In this document: in pieces, positions 43,596 through 52,290 of the stretch
Numbering within the stretch: the stretch's first letter is position 1
Layout: each line of letters opens with the position of its first letter
NCBI RefSeq assembly: GCF_002094305.1
Contig: NZ_LWTX01000008.1
Location: 124,001 to 188,000, forward strand
DNA length: 64,000 nucleotides
Source of the DNA: Prescottella equi
Lineage (GTDB): Bacteria; Actinomycetota; Actinomycetes; Mycobacteriales; Mycobacteriaceae
Reading direction: 5' to 3'
Program-made: the position numbers and the translations under genes
The notes under the pieces: model-generated
Database searches by the model: none
What the model saw: the letters and a program-made list of their open reading frames with translations, nothing else
What the model was told of the DNA's origin: nothing

Positions 43596-44404
43596 GGGGT
43601 ACTCCTTCCGGGGTGGTGAGTGGCGTCTCTGCCGACGCCGAGCTCAGCGAGGAACGCCGCGCGGTAGCGCAGGGCCTCGGGGTCGTTGCGATCGCGGGGA
43701 CGTGCGAGGTCGATGTCGACATCGACCGCGAACGACCCCTCGTTGAGGATCAGCACGCGATCGGCGAGACGGACGGCCTCGTCGACGTCGTGGGTGACGA
43801 GCAGGACAGCAGGCCGGTGCCGAGCGACCAGATCGCCGACCAGGTCCTGCATCTGCAGGCGGGTGAGGGCGTCCAGCGCGGCGAACGGCTCGTCGAGCAG
43901 CAGCAGTTCCGGCTCGCGGACCAGTGCCCGAGCCAGCGCGACGCGCTGCGCCTCACCACCGGACAGCGTTGCCGGCCAGTCCCGCTGCTTGCCGGCCAGA
44001 CCGACCTCGCCGAGCGCCTTGGTCCCGGCCTGCTTCACCGCCGCGCCGCGGCGCTGCCCCACGACGACGTTGCCGAGAACCCGCTTCGACGGGATCAGCC
44101 GCGGTTCCTGGTAGACGACGGTGCGCTGGTGCGGGACGAGGATCTCGCCGCCGTCGGGCCGTTCGAGTCCGGTGAGCAGGCGCAACAATGTGGTCTTGCC
44201 GGTGCCGCTGGGACCGAGCAGCACGACGAACTCGCCGCGATGAATGGTGAGGTCGACGCCGCCGAGGATCGTCTTGTCGCCGAAGCTCTTCCGGACTCCC
44301 TGCAGCCGCACTGCGACCGGTTCCCCGGCGCGGCGGGCGGCAGCGGTCGTCGCCGTCCGCTCCCGCTCCGCGAGCGGAGGCAGGGGGGCCTGCGCCGCGC
44401 TCAT
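43592..44404 (-). CDS. ABC transporter ATP-binding protein (SsuB-like)
   Basis: 270 residues: Walker A GPSGTGKTT, Q-loop VYQEPRLIPSKRV, signature LSGGEAQRVALARALVREPELLLLDEPFAALDAL and switch LLVTHDVDEAV. It powers the adjacent permease of organosulfur locus 2. Its ATG overlaps the permease stop (ATGA). About 35 extra N-terminal residues are low-complexity. Confidence 0.93.
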   Translation of the reverse strand: MSAAQAPLPPLAERERTATTAAARRAGEPVAVRLQGVRKSFGDKTILGGVDLTIHRGEFVVLLGPSGTGKTTLLRLLTGLERPDGGEILVPHQRTVVYQEPRLIPSKRVLGNVVVGQRRGAAVKQAGTKALGEVGLAGKQRDWPATLSGGEAQRVALARALVREPELLLLDEPFAALDALTRLQMQDLVGDLVARHRPAVLLVTHDVDEAVRLADRVLILNEGSFAVDVDIDLARPRDRNDPEALRYRAAFLAELGVGRDATHHPGRSTP

Positions 44405-45255
44405 CGGACTACCGCCAGGCGACGCCAGGGCATCGCGAAGCGTTCGACGACCCGCACGATCGCGTCGAAGACCAGACCGAGGGCCGCGTACAACACCACG
44501 CACAGCACCATGTAGTCGGTGCGGTTGTACTCCTGCGCCAGCGTGACCAGGTAGCCGATGCCCTCGCGGGTGCCGACCTGTTCGGCGGCGATGAGTCCGG
44601 TGATGCTGAGCGACAGGCAGATCCGCAGTCCCATCAGCACGCCGGGCAGTGCGGCCGGGAGGATGGCCTCGGCGACCAGGCGCCAGCCGGTGAGTCCGAA
44701 TCCGCGGGCGGCCTCGACCATCTTGCGATCGACGTTGCGGACGCCGAGGTACGTGTAGGCGTACATCGGTGCCACCGTCGCGACCGCGATGAGGACGACC
44801 TTGAACGTCTCGTCGATCCCGAACCACGCGATGAACAGCGGCACCAGCGCGAGGAAGGGGACGGCCCGGTTGATCTGCATCGTCGAATCGATGAGCTCCT
44901 CACCGAGCGTCGACAGCCCCGACAGAACCCCGAGCACCAAGCCGATGACGGTGCCGAAGAAGACACCGATCGCGGCCCGCTGCAACGACGCGAGCGAGAA
45001 GTCGACCAGCTGGCCGGTGGAGTACAGCTCGGCGAACGCGTCCCACACCTTGACCGGCGAGGCCAGCACGGCCTCGGAGATCAGGCCGGTGGCGGATCCG
45101 ATCCACCACCCTGCGACCAGCACCGCGGGCACCAGCAGACGCAACGGCAGCGACAGCCACGCGGGTCGGCTGCGCTGCCGGCGGTACACGGGGGTCTCGA
45201 GCTCGAGCCCCGCCGCCGCGCTCGGGCGTCCCGCGTCCTTCAACGTCGCGGTCAC
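44401..45255 (-). CDS. ABC transporter permease (SsuC/TauC-like)
   Basis: 284 residues with six helices and the BPD-transport signature region ILPAALPGVLMGLRICLSLSITGLIAAEQVG. It is of the sulfonate/taurine branch and shares the layout of the locus 1 permease. The GTG at 45255 starts two bases after the binding-protein stop. With the ATPase and lipoprotein it forms the importer of locus 2. Confidence 0.92.
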   Translation of the reverse strand: MTATLKDAGRPSAAAGLELETPVYRRQRSRPAWLSLPLRLLVPAVLVAGWWIGSATGLISEAVLASPVKVWDAFAELYSTGQLVDFSLASLQRAAIGVFFGTVIGLVLGVLSGLSTLGEELIDSTMQINRAVPFLALVPLFIAWFGIDETFKVVLIAVATVAPMYAYTYLGVRNVDRKMVEAARGFGLTGWRLVAEAILPAALPGVLMGLRICLSLSITGLIAAEQVGTREGIGYLVTLAQEYNRTDYMVLCVVLYAALGLVFDAIVRVVERFAMPWRRLAVVR

Positions 45256-45257
45256 CG

Positions 45258-46292
45258 TCAGGCTCCCGGCTTCGACGCGGCCGCACCCTGCAGGTCGAAC
45301 GTCAGATCGGCGGCGGTGAGCTGCCGCTGGATGACGCCGTTTCGGTAGAACAGGTCGGCCACCGACTGTAGATCGGCCTCGTCGGCCGCGGTCGGGTAGC
45401 GGAAGTCCGTGACCTGGCCGCCGAGCGCGATCGCGTCGTCGAGGCGCTGGCCGCTCAGTGCGCGCGGCCCGGCCTGCTCGAAGACGTTCTCGAACGCGGC
45501 CGGATTCTCGCGCTGACGGCGGGTGAGGTCCTTGGTGACCTCGAGGAACTTCTGCACCACCTCGGGATGCTCCTGCAGCACCGCGGTCCGGCCGGCGATG
45601 ATCGTGTTGTCGACCGACTTGATGTCGCCCTCCGTGACGATCTCCTTGGCGCCCTTGGCCTTCGCCTCCTGGTACGGCGCCAGGAACGACGCCCACGCGT
45701 CGACCTGTCCGGTCGAGAACGCCGATGCCGCGTCGGTCTGCTGCAGCGGCACCCGTTCGACCGAGTCGATCGGGATGTTCGCCTCGGTGAGCGCCTTGAG
45801 GACGATGTACTCGCCCTTGGCGGCCGGGTTCACCGCGACCCTCTTGCCCTTGAGGTCCTCGAGCGACGAGATCCCCGACGCGGCGGTGGCGACGATGCCG
45901 CTCTGATCCTTGTTGTACGGATCCGACGTCGCGAAGATCCGGACGCCGACGTCCTTGGACAGCGCGCCGACCACCGGACTGTACGCGCCGGTCTGGATGT
46001 CCAGTTCACCCGTGTTGAACAGTTTGAGGTTGGAGCTGAATCCCGGTGTGGTCTTGACCCATTCGATCTTGGCCCCGAGCGGGGCGAGCGCACGGTCGAA
46101 GTCTCCGTCGCGCTTGCCGACCGCGATCGCCCCGGAGTTGCCCGGGTCGTACACCTTGAGGGTGAAGCTCTGACCGGCCGGAGCGTCGGCCGACGCCGAC
46201 GCCTCTTCGCCGCCACACGCGACGACCATGCCCGCCAGGGGAACGAGCGCGAGCGCGAGAGCGGCTCGGGGCAGTCGGCGCAAACGGAACAT
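45258..46292 (-). CDS. ABC transporter substrate-binding lipoprotein (SsuA/TauA-like)
   Basis: 344 residues. A positively charged start, a hydrophobic stretch and a lipobox VVAC with C26 mark it as a Sec-type lipoprotein. The mature domain is SBP-like: NLKLFNTGELDIQTGAYSPVVGALS, LEDLKGKRVAVNPAAKGEYIVLKALTEANI, and FSTGQVDAWASFLAPYQEAKAK. The ATG at 46292 has GAGGAG seven bases upstream. It is the first gene of the eight-gene organosulfur locus 2. Confidence 0.93.
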   Translation of the reverse strand: MFRLRRLPRAALALALVPLAGMVVACGGEEASASADAPAGQSFTLKVYDPGNSGAIAVGKRDGDFDRALAPLGAKIEWVKTTPGFSSNLKLFNTGELDIQTGAYSPVVGALSKDVGVRIFATSDPYNKDQSGIVATAASGISSLEDLKGKRVAVNPAAKGEYIVLKALTEANIPIDSVERVPLQQTDAASAFSTGQVDAWASFLAPYQEAKAKGAKEIVTEGDIKSVDNTIIAGRTAVLQEHPEVVQKFLEVTKDLTRRQRENPAAFENVFEQAGPRALSGQRLDDAIALGGQVTDFRYPTAADEADLQSVADLFYRNGVIQRQLTAADLTFDLQGAAASKPGA

Positions 46293-46315
46293 CGGGCACT
46301 CCTCGGAGGAAGGGA

Positions 46316-46378
46316 ACACATGAAAAGCGAACGCGCCACATCGATTCGACGGCGTGGTGCGGGGGTGACGGTGAACAA
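46316..46378 (-). promoter_or_regulatory. Sulfur-type leader-peptide-like segment
   Basis: From a TTG at 46378 the minus strand reads PRRRIDVARSLFMC before the locus 2 lipoprotein. This fits the R-R-x-[IV]-D-[LV]-x-R...C pattern of small actinobacterial leader peptides placed before sulfur-assimilation operons, which are thought to sense cysteine during translation. Unlike typical leaders, the frame does not stop soon after the cysteine but continues out of frame through the lipoprotein start. Start codon and function are uncertain. Confidence 0.35.
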
Positions 46379-46578
46379 CGTTAGGACCGAACGGTCGAGA
46401 TTCCACCGTTTGCCTTTTACGTGAACACAACGCTTGACACACAGGGGAATTCGTGTCGTCCGGGCCGACAGAGGTTCACATCGCAAGTGGTCCGGTTTAG
46501 ACTCGCCTGGAGCGGTGAATCGTGATCCCGCGTCGGACATGGGCGCGGGCCCACCCCGAACCGAACGATGGGCGTTCG

Positions 46579-47031
46579 ATGGAACAAACAGGCAGTACCC
46601 CGCACAATACCCCCCACACCGGTCGCGGATCCGGCAACGGGTCGATGTCCTTGACCGGCGGCGCGGTGCGCGCAGTCTCCGGCATCGCCGAGGTGACCAC
46701 GTCGTCCATCGGCGCGCTGGGCGGCGCCGCCGTGGGAGGCCTCGTCGGCGGTGTCCGCGGTGCCGTCGGAGGCGTCGCCGGCGGCACCCGCCGCGGCCTC
46801 GAGCGGGGCAGCCACTCCACACCCGCCGCGGTGCTGACGATGGCCGCGGCCGGCGCCGTCGGACTCGTCGAATGGCCGGTGGTCCTGACCGTCGGGGGCG
46901 CCGCGCTCGTGCTGCGGCAACTGCACGAGCGCGGCGCGCCCACCGACGGCTCCCGCGCGGACGAGGCCGGCGCGGAGGACGACAGCGCAGCGAAGTCCTC
47001 CGCCTCGCGGCCGCCGGGACGTGCCACTTAG
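46579..47031 (+). CDS. Small Gly/Ala-rich protein upstream of P-type ATPase
   Basis: 150 residues. A Gly/Val/Ala-rich amphipathic middle (GGAVRAVSGIAEVTTSSIGALGGAAVGGLVGGVRGAVGGVAGG) resembles segments found in several actinobacterial envelope proteins. A short hydrophobic stretch (LTMAAAGAVGLVEWPVVLTVGGAALVL) and an acidic tail follow. The ATG at 46579 is preferred to a GTG at 46522. It ends on the base before the ATPase start, so the genes are co-translated. Function unknown. Confidence 0.65.
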   Translation: MEQTGSTPHNTPHTGRGSGNGSMSLTGGAVRAVSGIAEVTTSSIGALGGAAVGGLVGGVRGAVGGVAGGTRRGLERGSHSTPAAVLTMAAAGAVGLVEWPVVLTVGGAALVLRQLHERGAPTDGSRADEAGAEDDSAAKSSASRPPGRAT

Positions 47032-50000
47032 GTGCGGATTCCGGGGGTCGGATCACTCGTCGAGCGGGCTCGCAGCCTTCCCGGACGGACGGCGCACGCC
47101 GCGATCACGACCGTCACGGTGGGAACCGCCGCGACCGCCGGAGTGCTCACGGGCGTGTTCGCGCCCCCGACCCGATCCCGCGACGCGACAGCCGATGTTC
47201 TCCCCCGGGTGCCGACCGCGTGGGACGACGGGGTGCTCTTGGCGCGCGTCATCGCGCTGGCCGCCCACTCGGTAGGGTTCGGGGCCGCGGCCACCGGCCG
47301 CCTGTTCCGGGTGCCGCGGCTACCGTCCGCAGTCGCCGCACCGATCGTCCTACTCGACTATCAACCCGCGCTGCGCCGATTGCTCGAGGCGGGCATCGGG
47401 CGTCCGCGCACCGACCTCCTCCTCTCGACCCTCACCGCCGCGAGCTTCACGCTCGTGCAGGCGCCGCCCCCGCTCGCGATCGAGGCCCTGCTCCGCGCCT
47501 CCGTGGTCGGCGAGGTGCTGGCCAACCGGCGCGCGTGGCTACGGAGCACGCACCGCCCGGTGCCCGAAACCGCTGCCCCCGACCTCGCCGCGGCCGGACC
47601 GGTGGACCGTCACCTCGAGCGCGCGGCGTGGGCACAGTTGGGCGGGGTCGCGGCGGTGGGAGCGGCCACCGGGAGCGTCCGAGCGGCGGGAACGGCGGCG
47701 CTCGTCACCGCACCCAAGGCGGCCCGCACGGCCCGCGAGTCGTTCGCGAGCACCCTGGGCCGCGGACTGGCCGACGACCACGGTGTGCTGTGCCGCGGGC
47801 CCGACGTGCTGCGCCGGCTCGACGCCGTGACCGCGCTCGTCGTCGATCCGCGTGCGCTCCTCACCGCGGACCTGCGGGTGAGCCGGATCCGCGGCGTCGA
47901 CGACCACCGCCGCGCGGGGGTGTGGGAAGCGGCACGGACGGCGATCGAGTCGGGAGAACTCGACACCGGATGGCACTCCCTGGCCGGCATCGACAACGCT
48001 GCCGACCCCGGAGACGATCCCGACGCCGCCGTGCTGATCTCCCCCGTCCGCGACGCGCTGGCGGGCGCCGTGCTCGAACAGGCCCGCCAAGCGGGCATCA
48101 CCGTGCACTCCGTCGACGACGAGGCGCTGGGCACGTTGCGCTCGGCGTTCGACGACCTCGGAAAGCCCGGCGATTCCACCGATTCCGACCTCCGGTCGAC
48201 CGTCGAACGCCTGCAGGAATCCGGGGCGACCGTCGCCGTGCTGAGCGTCGACTGCCCCCGAGCCGTGCTCGCCGCCGACGTGAGCCTGGCCCTGCGCCCG
48301 GAATCGGCGGCGCCGGCGGATCTGCTGGTGCCGGATCTGGGGGCGGTCTGGCGCATCCTGCGCGCACTGCCCGCCGCCCGCACCGCGAGTCGGCGCGGCA
48401 TCGAGATCGCTTCCGGCGCGTCACTTCTCGGCTCACTGCTGATGATCCCGGGGACCCACGGGCGCGGCCCGGGGCCCGTCAGTGTCGGCGCCGGTGCGGC
48501 CCTGTGGACCGGGCGCAGCCTCGCCCGCGGCGTGCTCCGCGCGGAGCCGCCCCGCCCGAGCCCGCAGCACGACTGGCACGCGATGTCGGTCGACAGGGTG
48601 CGCCGGACCGTCGGGTCGCCGCCGCCGAGCCGTGCCGCTGCGGATCCCGGACGGATCGGCACGACGGTCGGCCGAATCCGCGGTCCCGCCTCCGGTGTGT
48701 GGGACTTCGGCCGGTCACTGCGCACCGAACTGGCCGATCCGCTCACCCCGATCCTGGCGACCGGTTCGGCGGCCAGTGCCGTGCTCGGGTCTCCCGTAGA
48801 CGCGATCCTCGTCGGGACGGTTCTGGTCGGCAACGCCGCGCTGTCGGCGGCCCAGCGACTGCATGCCGAACGGCTCCTCACCCGTCTGCTCGCAGGCCAG
48901 GACGCCCCGGCACGACGGATCCGCCCGGGCACCGACACCACCGAGTCGGTCGATGCCGCGCTGCTCCGGCCGGGCGACGTGATCGTGGTCCGGCCCGGTG
49001 AAGTGGTGCCAGCCGACGGACGACTCGTCGAGGCGGACGGGGTCGAGGTGGACGAGTCGTCGCTCACCGGCGAGTCGATGCCCGTCGACAAGCAGACCGA
49101 CGCGACTCCCGGTGTGCCGCTCGCGGAACGGACCTGCATGCTGTTCGCCGGCACGACCGTGCTGACCGGCACCGCGACGGCCCTGGTCACGGCCGTCGGC
49201 GACGACACCGAGACCGGCCGGGCCGCGGCCCTGTCCCCCGCGCCGGTCCGGAAGGTGGGCCTGCAGTCGCAGTTGCGCGCGCTCACCGACCGGGTGCTCC
49301 CGGTCAGCATCGGGGGTGGCGCGCTCGTCACCGCCACGTCGATGCTGCGCGGCGGGGGCCTGCGCTCCGCGGTCACGAGCGGCGTGGCGGTGGCGGTCGC
49401 CGCGGTCCCCGAGGGGCTTCCGCTCGTCGCGACGCTGGCACAGCAGGCGGCCGCGCGCCGGCTGACCCGCGCCTCGGTGCTCGTGCGCACCCCGCGGTCG
49501 GTCGAGGCCCTCGGCCGCGTGGACGTTGCATGTTTCGACAAGACCGGAACCCTCAGCCAGGACCGGCTTCGGGTGACGCAGATCCGTCCGATCGGCACGT
49601 GCGACGACGCCCGGGTGGTCCGCGCGGCCGCCCGGACGTCGGTGACGCCGGACGGGCGCACCGCCGCGCACGCCACCGACCGCGCCGTCGTCGAGGCCGC
49701 CGAGGCGACCGAGGAAGGAGCGGAGGCACCGGTCTCGGACGTGGTCCTGCCGTTCCGCGCCGGACGGCCGTACGCGGCGGCGCTGCACGGCACCGAGCTG
49801 CTCGTGAAGGGTGCCCCCGAGGTGGTCCTGGCCGCGTGCACCGGTGCCGCTCCCGACGCGCTCGAAACGATCGTCGACGACGTCCGGGCGATGGCGGAGG
49901 ACGGTCTGCGGGTGATCGCGGTGGCCCGACGCACCGTGCCCGACGACGCGGTCGCGCGGGCCGCCGAGGACCCGGACGTCGTCGAATCCCTGTGCGGCCG

Positions 50001-51297
50001 TGGACTCGAACCGCTCGGACTGTTGGGTCTGTCCGACACCATCCGCACCGAGGCGACCGACCTGCTGCCCGAACTCGAGGACCGCGGCGTGTCCGTGCGG
50101 TTGATCACCGGGGACCATCCGGTGACCGCGGCCGCCATCGCCCGGGACCTGGGACTGGACGTGGACGCCGACGACGTGATGAGCGGGAGCGAATGGGAGT
50201 CGCTCTCCCATCGGCGGCAGGAGGTCGCGGTCCGCGAGCGGCGGGTGTTCGCCCGGATGTCCCCCGAGCAGAAGGTGCAGATCGTGCAGACGCTCGAACG
50301 TTCCGGGAGCGTGTGCGCGATGGTCGGCGACGGCGCCAACGACGCCGCCGCCATCCGCGCCGCGAGCATCGGGATCGGGGTGACCTCCCACGGCAGTCAC
50401 CCGGCCCGCAGCGCCGCCGACATCCTGCTGATCGGCGGGCACGTCGACGCCATCCTCGACGCCGTCGACGAGGGCCGGCAGCTGTGGCAACGCGTCCAGT
50501 CGGCGGTCGCGGTCCTGCTCGGCGGGAACGCGGGCGAGGTGGCGTTCGCGTTGATCGGCAGCGCGATCGGCGGCCGGGCCCCGCTCAACGCGCGGCAGCT
50601 GCTGCTCGTGAACCTGTTCACCGACGCGCTACCCGCCGCGGCGCTCGCCGTGAGCCCGCCCAACCGCAATCACGCCTACGACGGCCGCGGACCGGACAGC
50701 GCCGCACTGTGGCGGACCGTCGCGATCCGCGGGACCGCGACCGCCGCCGGCGCCGGCGTCGCGTGGGGCATCGCCTCGCTCACCGGGCGGCCGCGGCGAG
50801 CGTCGACGGTGGGACTGGTGGCGTTGGTCGGCGCCCAACTGGGGCAGACACTGATCGACTCCCGCAGTCCCCTCGTGGTCGCGACCGCCGCGGGATCGCT
50901 GGCGGCGCTGGCCGGGGTGGTCAGCGTTCCCGGGCTGAGCCAATTCCTCGGATGCACGCCCCTGGGACCGGTCGCGTGGGCGCAGGCGCTGGGCCCGGCG
51001 GTGGGCGCGACGGCTGCCGCCGCGCTCGCCCCGCACGCCCTGGCGTGGTGGTCGGCGCGCGACGGCCGGGGTGGTCAGTCGACGACGAGAACCCCGGTCC
51101 GCAGCAGCACCGCGTACGCGTGGCGCAACGGCGGCGTGAGCACGGAGGTGACCACACCGGTCAACGGATCCGGTCCCGACGGGCGGACAGCCGAGGCGAA
51201 CGCGGAGAGCGTGGATAACGAAACGATCACGACTCCCACGATGACGGGCCCAGGTGTACAGCAGGTGAACGACGAGGATGGGCAGGACGAACGATGA
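47032..51297 (+). CDS. Cation-transporting P-type ATPase with degenerate N-terminal headpiece
   Basis: 1421 residues, far longer than a standard P-type ATPase, like mycobacterial CtpH/CtpI. The catalytic half has TGES (679-682), the phosphorylation motif CFDKTGT with D836, and GDGAND (from 1099), and should be active. The N-terminal half (about 260-450) mirrors the P-domain without its catalytic residues: D272-P-R-A replaces DKTG, and DVSLALRPESAAPADLLV mimics the hinge after GDGAND. Transported ion unknown; Mg2+ or Ca2+ are usual guesses for this branch. GTG start at 47032. Confidence 0.9.
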   Translation: MRIPGVGSLVERARSLPGRTAHAAITTVTVGTAATAGVLTGVFAPPTRSRDATADVLPRVPTAWDDGVLLARVIALAAHSVGFGAAATGRLFRVPRLPSAVAAPIVLLDYQPALRRLLEAGIGRPRTDLLLSTLTAASFTLVQAPPPLAIEALLRASVVGEVLANRRAWLRSTHRPVPETAAPDLAAAGPVDRHLERAAWAQLGGVAAVGAATGSVRAAGTAALVTAPKAARTARESFASTLGRGLADDHGVLCRGPDVLRRLDAVTALVVDPRALLTADLRVSRIRGVDDHRRAGVWEAARTAIESGELDTGWHSLAGIDNAADPGDDPDAAVLISPVRDALAGAVLEQARQAGITVHSVDDEALGTLRSAFDDLGKPGDSTDSDLRSTVERLQESGATVAVLSVDCPRAVLAADVSLALRPESAAPADLLVPDLGAVWRILRALPAARTASRRGIEIASGASLLGSLLMIPGTHGRGPGPVSVGAGAALWTGRSLARGVLRAEPPRPSPQHDWHAMSVDRVRRTVGSPPPSRAAADPGRIGTTVGRIRGPASGVWDFGRSLRTELADPLTPILATGSAASAVLGSPVDAILVGTVLVGNAALSAAQRLHAERLLTRLLAGQDAPARRIRPGTDTTESVDAALLRPGDVIVVRPGEVVPADGRLVEADGVEVDESSLTGESMPVDKQTDATPGVPLAERTCMLFAGTTVLTGTATALVTAVGDDTETGRAAALSPAPVRKVGLQSQLRALTDRVLPVSIGGGALVTATSMLRGGGLRSAVTSGVAVAVAAVPEGLPLVATLAQQAAARRLTRASVLVRTPRSVEALGRVDVACFDKTGTLSQDRLRVTQIRPIGTCDDARVVRAAARTSVTPDGRTAAHATDRAVVEAAEATEEGAEAPVSDVVLPFRAGRPYAAALHGTELLVKGAPEVVLAACTGAAPDALETIVDDVRAMAEDGLRVIAVARRTVPDDAVARAAEDPDVVESLCGRGLEPLGLLGLSDTIRTEATDLLPELEDRGVSVRLITGDHPVTAAAIARDLGLDVDADDVMSGSEWESLSHRRQEVAVRERRVFARMSPEQKVQIVQTLERSGSVCAMVGDGANDAAAIRAASIGIGVTSHGSHPARSAADILLIGGHVDAILDAVDEGRQLWQRVQSAVAVLLGGNAGEVAFALIGSAIGGRAPLNARQLLLVNLFTDALPAAALAVSPPNRNHAYDGRGPDSAALWRTVAIRGTATAAGAGVAWGIASLTGRPRRASTVGLVALVGAQLGQTLIDSRSPLVVATAAGSLAALAGVVSVPGLSQFLGCTPLGPVAWAQALGPAVGATAAAALAPHALAWWSARDGRGGQSTTRTPVRSSTAYAWRNGGVSTEVTTPVNGSGPDGRTAEANAESVDNETITTPTMTGPGVQQVNDEDGQDER

Positions 51298-51638
51298 CCG
51301 AAGCAACGCTCGACCGCGGCGCCGACCGGGCGTCGCGCAGCGGGGGATCCCCCGGCTCCGGAGCGCACGACTCGTCAGCGCACGGTCCGGGGTCGCACCG
51401 GGACGCCCTCGAACGCATCGCGCAGGGATCGCGGTTCGCGATCCGCCTGCCGCTCATCGGCGACGTCGGTGTCCCCAGGCCGGAGCAACTCGCCTACCTC
51501 GGCGCCCTCGGTCTGCTCGCGGCGTTCGAAGTGATCGACTGGCCGGTCGCGCTGGCGATCGCGGTCGGCCACGCGCTCGCCGAGGACCAGCGGCACCGAG
51601 CACTGCGCGAGGTGGGCGAGGCGCTCGAGAGCGCGTGA
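51294..51638 (+). CDS. Small protein coupled to P-type ATPase
   Basis: 114 residues: a Ser/Gly/His-rich disordered start, a conserved-looking GSRFAIRLPLIGDVGVPRPEQLAYLGALGLLAAFEVIDWPVALAIAVGHALAED stretch with one or two hydrophobic segments, and a charged end. The EVIDWPVALAIAVGHAL segment echoes the LVEWPVVLTVGGAALVL segment of the small protein upstream of the ATPase, so the two may be distant relatives. The ATG overlaps the ATPase stop (ATGA). Confidence 0.7.
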   Translation: MTEATLDRGADRASRSGGSPGSGAHDSSAHGPGSHRDALERIAQGSRFAIRLPLIGDVGVPRPEQLAYLGALGLLAAFEVIDWPVALAIAVGHALAEDQRHRALREVGEALESA

Positions 51639-51645
51639 CCCTGGA

Positions 51646-52290
51646 TCACGACCGCAGGTGCGCGAGCACCGCGAGGACGCGGCGATGCCCGCTGTCCGAC
51701 GCCGCGAGCCCGAGCTTGGCGAAGATGTTGCCGATGTGTTTGCTCACCGCGGTGTCGCTCACCACCAACCGGCGCGCGATGTCGCCGTTGCCGAGACCCT
51801 CGGCCATCAGTCCCAGCACCTCGGATTCGCGCGGCGTGAGGCTGCGGATCGGATCGTCGGCGCGCCGCCTGCTCATCAGCTGGGAGATCACCTCGGGATC
51901 CATCACGGTGCCGCCGCCGACGACGCGCCGGAGGGCGTCGACGAACTCCTCGACCTTGCCGACCCGTTCCTTGAGGAGATAGCCGACCCCGCCCGCACCT
52001 CCGGAGAGCAGATCCCCGGCGTAGCGGTCCTCGACGTACGCCGACAGCACCAGCACGGGGAACCCCGGCCGCCGACGCCGGGCCTCGATCGCCGCCTTCA
52101 GTCCCTCGTTGGTGAAAGTCGGGGGCATCCGCACATCCAGGACCGCGCCGTCGGGCGGATCGGACTCGAACGATTCCAGGAACTTCTCCGCGTCGTCCAC
52201 CGCCGCCGTCACCTCGATCCCGACGCTGCCCAGCAGGAGCGCGAGCCCCTCCCGCAGCAGGGCGTCGTCCTCGGCGATCAGAATCCGCAC
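51646..52290 (-). CDS. NarL/FixJ-type response regulator
   Basis: 214 residues: a receiver domain (ILIAEDDALLREGLALLL, phospho-accepting Asp in GAVLDVRMPP, Lys in LLKERV) and a LuxR helix-turn-helix (SLTPRESEVLGLMAEGLGNGDIARRLVVSDTAVSKHIGNIFAKL). It starts with GTG at 52290, 13 bases inside the kinase gene's end, so the pair is co-expressed. The neighbouring ABC/FtsX exporter is the likely target because their promoters share a motif. Confidence 0.93.
   Translation of the reverse strand: MRILIAEDDALLREGLALLLGSVGIEVTAAVDDAEKFLESFESDPPDGAVLDVRMPPTFTNEGLKAAIEARRRRPGFPVLVLSAYVEDRYAGDLLSGGAGGVGYLLKERVGKVEEFVDALRRVVGGGTVMDPEVISQLMSRRRADDPIRSLTPRESEVLGLMAEGLGNGDIARRLVVSDTAVSKHIGNIFAKLGLAASDSGHRRVLAVLAHLRS

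Noticed and set aside
44401-45696. Long permease frame starting at 45696
   Set aside because: The residues before GTG 45255 lie within the binding-protein gene; homology starts at MTATLKDAG.
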